From the NCBI GenBank assembly GCA_937888905.1, contig CALATA010000017.1, forward strand, positions 1 through 64,000: a stretch of 64,000 nt of DNA. The letters run 5' to 3'. Below are positions 60,127 to 64,000 of this stretch, piece after piece. Within the stretch, counting starts at the first letter, position 1; every line of letters begins with the position of its first letter. Under the pieces are notes generated by a model. That model was not told the origin of the DNA. It did not search any database and saw only the letters and a program-made list of their open reading frames with translations. The position numbers and the translations under genes were made by a program. The stretch is from Terrimonas sp937888905. Lineage in GTDB: Bacteria; Bacteroidota; Bacteroidia; Chitinophagales; Chitinophagaceae.

Positions 60127-61403
60127 TGATGCGCGTTTATAAATATCCCGCCGCTTCCCGCTGGCCATCTATCTTACAACGTCCGGCGCAACGCGCAGGC
60201 AACGTACAACAAACCGTGGCAGCCATCCTCGATGATGTTAAGACCAACGGCGATAAAGCACTCCAGGTTTACGCACGCAAACTCGACAAATGGGAAGGTG
60301 GAAAATTGGAAATATCCGCTAAAGAAATTCAAGCGGCTGCCAAACAACTTTCACCGGCATTACGCAAAGCCATCAAAACGGCAGCAGCCAATATCACCCG
60401 TTTTCACGAGGCACAGCAACTGCGCCCCGGGGTGATCGAAACGCAACCGGGTATCCGTTGCTGGCGCAAACGTGTGGCCATCGAACGCGTAGGTCTTTAC
60501 ATACCCGGAGGTTCTGCACCGCTTTTCTCCACCGTATTAATGCTGGGCATTCCCGCGCGCATCGCAGGTTGTGAAGAGATCATTCTCTGCACGCCTCCCA
60601 ATGCGGATGGTACTGTTCATCCTGCCATTCTTTTTGCTGCGCAATGTTGCGGCATCACGCGCATCTTCCGCATTGGTGGCGCGCAGGCCATTGCAGCGAT
60701 GGCCTACGGCACCAAAAGTGTTCCGCGTGTTTTCAAGATCTTTGGTCCCGGTAACCAATATGTAACGGCTGCCAAACAGCAGTTGCAACAGCTCGCCGCC
60801 ATCGATATGCCGGCCGGTCCTTCCGAAGTACTGGTGATTGCCGACGAAACGGCCAACGCTGCCTTCGTGGCCGCAGATCTTTTGTCGCAGGCAGAACATG
60901 GCCCCGATTCACAAGTGGTGCTGGTGACAACAACCGAACAACTGATCGGGAAAGTAAAGGAAGAACTGGCCGCACAATTGCAACAACTGGAACGAAGGGA
61001 TATCACGCGTGAAGCCCTGAAGCAAAGCCGGCTCGTACTGGTAAAAACGTTGGACGATGCAATTACCCTGTCCAATTATTATGCGCCGGAACATTTGATT
61101 CTGGCCTGCGATAAGGCCACCACGTTTGCCAATAAAGTGAAGTCTGCCGGTTCGGTTTTCATTGGCCACTATTCGCCAGAGTCTGTTGGTGATTATGCAA
61201 GTGGCACCAATCACACGTTGCCGACAAGCGGATATGCCGCTATGTACAGCGGGGTCTCAGTGGAAAGTTTTTGTAAGACCATCAGCTTTCAACAGCTCAG
61301 CCGCAAAGGACTGGAAGGCATTGCCGGTACGGTGATGACCATGGCAGAAGGAGAAGGACTGCAGGCACACAAACAAGCCGTTGCAATCAGGCTCAACCGT
61401 TAA
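60126..61403 (+). CDS. hisD: Histidinol dehydrogenase
   Basis: NAD-dependent two-step oxidation of histidinol to histidine. 425 aa. ERVGLYIPGGSAPLFSTVLM (about 120), FGPGNQYVTAAKQ, the zinc-binding LLSQAEHGPDSQ (about 252), YAPEHLIL and VGDYASGTNHTLPTSG (about 357). ATG overlaps the hisG stop; a second ATG follows at 60129. Confidence 0.97.
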   Translation: MMRVYKYPAASRWPSILQRPAQRAGNVQQTVAAILDDVKTNGDKALQVYARKLDKWEGGKLEISAKEIQAAAKQLSPALRKAIKTAAANITRFHEAQQLRPGVIETQPGIRCWRKRVAIERVGLYIPGGSAPLFSTVLMLGIPARIAGCEEIILCTPPNADGTVHPAILFAAQCCGITRIFRIGGAQAIAAMAYGTKSVPRVFKIFGPGNQYVTAAKQQLQQLAAIDMPAGPSEVLVIADETANAAFVAADLLSQAEHGPDSQVVLVTTTEQLIGKVKEELAAQLQQLERRDITREALKQSRLVLVKTLDDAITLSNYYAPEHLILACDKATTFANKVKSAGSVFIGHYSPESVGDYASGTNHTLPTSGYAAMYSGVSVESFCKTISFQQLSRKGLEGIAGTVMTMAEGEGLQAHKQAVAIRLNR

Positions 61404-61435
61404 TATTCTTTCAACCATTTTATATTTTATCAGTA

Positions 61436-62512
61436 ATGGACTCTTTTAATCTGGAAAATCTTGTCAGGAATAATATCCGCAAAATGCGCCCCTACTCTTC
61501 CGCGCGCCACGAGTTCAGCGGTGAAGCCACCGTTTTTCTCGACGCCAATGAAAACGCATTGGGCAGCCCGCTGCGATTTGCCGTAAGCCGCGACTCATCA
61601 CCGCTGAACCGCTATCCGGATCCGCTCCAACATCGCCTCAAAGAACAGATCGCCCGGATTAAAGGCATTCCGCCTTCACGCATTTTCCTGGGTAATGGCA
61701 GCGATGAAGCCATCGATCTGTTGTTCAGGATTTTTTGCGAACCCGTAACAGACAACGTGATTATTTGTCCGCCTACCTATGGCATGTATGAAGTGTGTGC
61801 AGACATCAATAATGTGAAAGTAAAAGAAGTACCGCTTCAGTCCGATTACCAACTCGACCTCGAAGCGATTGCGGGATCGATCGATGTGTTTACCAAACTT
61901 ATTTTTATCTGTTCACCCAACAATCCTACCGGCAACAGCATCTACCGCGAAGACATCGAGCTATTACTGAATAATTTCGATGGCATTGTAGTAGTTGACG
62001 AGGCCTATATCAATTATGCACGTCAACGTTCTTTCCTCCCCGAACTGACCGAGTACCCGAATCTTGTTGTGTTGCAAACTTTCTCAAAAGCATGGGGTCT
62101 TGCAGGATTACGTCTTGGCATGGCCTTCGCATCGGAAGAAGTAATCCATTATTTCAACAAGGTAAAATATCCTTATAATCTTGGCGAACACACGCAGGCG
62201 CTCGCGCTCGAAGCTTTACAGCAAATGGAACAGATCAACGACTGGACACGTCAGACAGTTGAACAACGCGAATGGCTGGCAAAACAATTGGCGGAACTGC
62301 CTGTGACCAAACGTGTTTACCCGTCCGATGCCAACTTCCTGCTTGTGGCCATGGACAACGCCGATAAACTATTCACTTACCTCACCGACACAGGTATCAT
62401 CGTACGCAACCGTTCCAAAGTGATCCTTTGCGACAACAGTCTTCGCATCACTGTCGGTACACCGGAAGAAAACCAACAACTACTCAACGCCTTAAAAGCA
62501 TATAACGCATGA
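61436..62512 (+). CDS. hisC: Histidinol-phosphate aminotransferase
   Basis: PLP enzyme of aspartate aminotransferase fold I. 358 aa. LDANENALGSPL (about 38), SNDEA-like GNGSDEAIDLL (about 86), CSPNNPTGN (about 162), VVDEAYINYA (about 186), and the PLP Lys in TFSKAWGLAGLRLG (about 218). Overlaps hisB by ATGA. Confidence 0.97.
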   Translation: MDSFNLENLVRNNIRKMRPYSSARHEFSGEATVFLDANENALGSPLRFAVSRDSSPLNRYPDPLQHRLKEQIARIKGIPPSRIFLGNGSDEAIDLLFRIFCEPVTDNVIICPPTYGMYEVCADINNVKVKEVPLQSDYQLDLEAIAGSIDVFTKLIFICSPNNPTGNSIYREDIELLLNNFDGIVVVDEAYINYARQRSFLPELTEYPNLVVLQTFSKAWGLAGLRLGMAFASEEVIHYFNKVKYPYNLGEHTQALALEALQQMEQINDWTRQTVEQREWLAKQLAELPVTKRVYPSDANFLLVAMDNADKLFTYLTDTGIIVRNRSKVILCDNSLRITVGTPEENQQLLNALKAYNA

Positions 62513-63648
62513 AAAAAATATTGTTCATCGATCGTGACGGCACCCTTTTGAAAGAAGCACCACCGGATTACCAGGTAGATAGCTGGGAAAAGCTGGCCTT
62601 CTATCCGGATATGTTTACCTGGATGCGCCGCATTGCCCTGGAACTGGATTTTGAACTCGTGATGGTTACCAACCAGGACGGCTTAGGCACGAACAGTTTT
62701 CCTGAAAACACATTCTGGCCTATTCATGAATTTGTGATGCAAAGCCTGGTTAACGAGGACATTCATTTCAGCGCGGTTCATATTGATAAAAGTTTTCCTG
62801 CCGACAACCTGCCCACCCGCAAACCCGGCACCGGCATGCTCACTTCATACCTGAATAATCCCGGCTACGATATTCCCGGATCGTTTGTGATCGGCGATCG
62901 CATCACCGATGTACAGCTTGCAAAAAATCTGGGTTGTAAAGCCATCTGGCTCAACAATGATCCCAACCTGGGCGCGGCGGAAGTAAACGATGACAACAAC
63001 GCGTTACAGCCTTTCATCGAACTGGAAACATCGAGCTGGAAAGCCATCTATGAAAGATTGCGGCTGGGCCGCCGCGTAGCGGAGCATCGCCGTGATACGC
63101 AGGAAACAAAAATCTATGTGCGCATCGACCTCGATGGCAGCGGACGTTCGGATATCAGCACCGGTTTACCATTCTTCGATCACATGCTGGATCAATTGAG
63201 CCGCCACAGCGGAATGGACCTTACCATTCACACGAAAGGTGATCTCGATATCGATGAACATCATACTATAGAAGATACGGCTATTGCTTTAGGCGAAACG
63301 CTGGCCAAAGCATTGGGCGACAAAAAAGGAATAGGCCGTTACGGTTTCACGTTGCCGATGGACGATTGCCTGGCACAGGTAGCGCTCGACTTCAGCGGCC
63401 GCGCCTGGCTGGTCTGGGAAGCGGAATTCAAAAGAGAAAAGATCGGTGAAATGCCAACCGAAATGTTTTACCATTTCTTTAAATCATTCAGCGATGCCAG
63501 CCGCTCCAATCTCAATATTAAAGCAGAAGGAACAAACGAGCACCACAAGATCGAATCGATTTTCAAAGCACTGGCGCGCAGTGTGCGGCAAGCCATCCGC
63601 CGCGATGTGGACTACATGCAATTACCGAGTACAAAAGGAACACTCTGA
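62509..63648 (+). CDS. hisB: Bifunctional histidinol-phosphatase/imidazoleglycerol-phosphate dehydratase
   Basis: 379 aa. N-terminal HAD phosphatase (FIDRDGTLLKE near residue 5, VMVTNQDGLG near 52, GDRITDVQLAKNLGCKAIW near 130), and C-terminal dehydratase from about 190 with Mn-binding HHTIEDTAIALGE (about 250) and NEHHKIESIFKALARS. The fusion is known in enterobacteria and Bacteroidota. TGATG overlap with hisH. Confidence 0.97.
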   Translation: MKKILFIDRDGTLLKEAPPDYQVDSWEKLAFYPDMFTWMRRIALELDFELVMVTNQDGLGTNSFPENTFWPIHEFVMQSLVNEDIHFSAVHIDKSFPADNLPTRKPGTGMLTSYLNNPGYDIPGSFVIGDRITDVQLAKNLGCKAIWLNNDPNLGAAEVNDDNNALQPFIELETSSWKAIYERLRLGRRVAEHRRDTQETKIYVRIDLDGSGRSDISTGLPFFDHMLDQLSRHSGMDLTIHTKGDLDIDEHHTIEDTAIALGETLAKALGDKKGIGRYGFTLPMDDCLAQVALDFSGRAWLVWEAEFKREKIGEMPTEMFYHFFKSFSDASRSNLNIKAEGTNEHHKIESIFKALARSVRQAIRRDVDYMQLPSTKGTL

Positions 63649-64000
63649 TGAATATTGTTATTATAAAATACAATGCCGGCAATACGCAATCCGTGCTTTT
63701 TGCACTGGAGCGGATTGGCGCGCAGGCTACGGTTACGGATGACGAATCCCTGATCCGCAGCGCCGACCGTGTGATCTTTCCCGGCGTGGGTGAAGCGGCT
63801 ACGGCCATGCAATATCTCCGCGAAAAAGGTTTGGATAAAGTAATCCCCACCCTGACACAACCGGTATTGGGCATTTGCCTCGGCATGCAATTGCTTTGCG
63901 CGCATTCGGAAGAAAGAGACACACCCTGTCTCAATATCATCCCGGTAACCGTACAAAAATTCAGCACAGCCAACGAATTGAAAGTGCCACAGATCGGCTG
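63648..64000 (+). CDS. hisH: Imidazole glycerol phosphate synthase, glutamine amidotransferase subunit (partial)
   Basis: Cut by the window end after about 117 codons. Glutaminase subunit that feeds ammonia to HisF. IIKYNAGNTQSVLFALERIG at the start, FPGVGEAATAM (about 44) and the nucleophile Cys in LGICLGMQLLC (about 76). The catalytic His/Glu part lies beyond the edge. Confidence 0.95.
   Translation, partial: MNIVIIKYNAGNTQSVLFALERIGAQATVTDDESLIRSADRVIFPGVGEAATAMQYLREKGLDKVIPTLTQPVLGICLGMQLLCAHSEERDTPCLNIIPVTVQKFSTANELKVPQIG

Overview
The window comes from a member of the Bacteroidota, most likely family Chitinophagaceae or a close relative. This is inferred from several signs: the promoter pattern TTG-N17-20-TAnnTTTG; the near absence of Shine-Dalgarno sequences; the type IX secretion genes porU2 and porV; the tRNA-Thr/Tyr/Gly/Thr-tuf-tRNA-Trp-secE-nusG block; a DUF4294 protein; a Cys-type CcmE; and bacillithiol synthesis. 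There is no rRNA, CRISPR array, prophage or transposase gene. The region is core chromosome.

Layout. 0.1-7.0 kb: a divergent, overlapping phosphatase/lipid kinase pair, a Cu/Zn superoxide dismutase lipoprotein, an alpha/beta hydrolase, two tandem paralogous membrane proteins, a 50-residue Lys-rich protein, the PLP-binding protein YggS and an acyl-CoA dehydrogenase. 7.2-12.4 kb: a Cys-rich exported protein, ccmE-ccmF, a DUF4294 protein and bshB1. 12.5-18.8 kb: a fatty acid desaturase, aguB-aguA, an agmatinase-family enzyme, a membrane protein and a radical SAM protein. 19.0-22.2 kb: a permease-isoaspartyl peptidase operon and an OmpH-like chaperone. 22.4-40.6 kb (minus strand): tRNAs-tuf-tRNA-Trp-secE-nusG, then three foreign-looking genes, then rplK-rplA-rplJ-rplL-rpoB-rpoC. 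A ComEA-like helix-hairpin-helix gene sits on the plus strand between rpoB and rplL. 40.8-43.2 kb: hpf, xerC, rpsU and ribE. 43.4-49.2 kb: a cell-surface glycan/lipid cluster with two acyltransferases, a methyltransferase, a glycosyltransferase and a YfhO-like protein. 49.3-55.5 kb: porU2 and porV. 55.7-58.8 kb: tyrS, a polyprenyl-phosphate glycosyltransferase and a DEDDh exonuclease. 58.9-64.0 kb: a small lipoprotein, then hisG-hisD-hisC-hisB-hisH (cut by the window end) behind a leader-peptide attenuator.

Three regulatory or structural themes stand out. First, the his operon has a 17-codon leader with five His codons, an antiterminator segment and a 10-bp terminator hairpin, which is a complete ribosome-mediated attenuator. 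Second, rpsU (bS21) has a perfect AAGGAGGT, unlike the other gene starts I checked. This fits autoregulation by ribosomes lacking bS21 in a phylum whose anti-SD is normally hidden. Third, many gaps carry short arrays of 7-nt (sometimes 8-nt) units of several sequence families (GTGAATC/GTCAATG, GTAATAA, GGTGTAA, GTCAAAA, AATTTGA). Arrays often start exactly at the stop codon of the upstream gene, are often paired in inverted orientation, and sometimes flank a palindromic core. Most units carry a stop trinucleotide on one strand, and the 7-nt period moves it through all reading frames. I know no named element of this kind, and it is my main candidate for an undescribed system.
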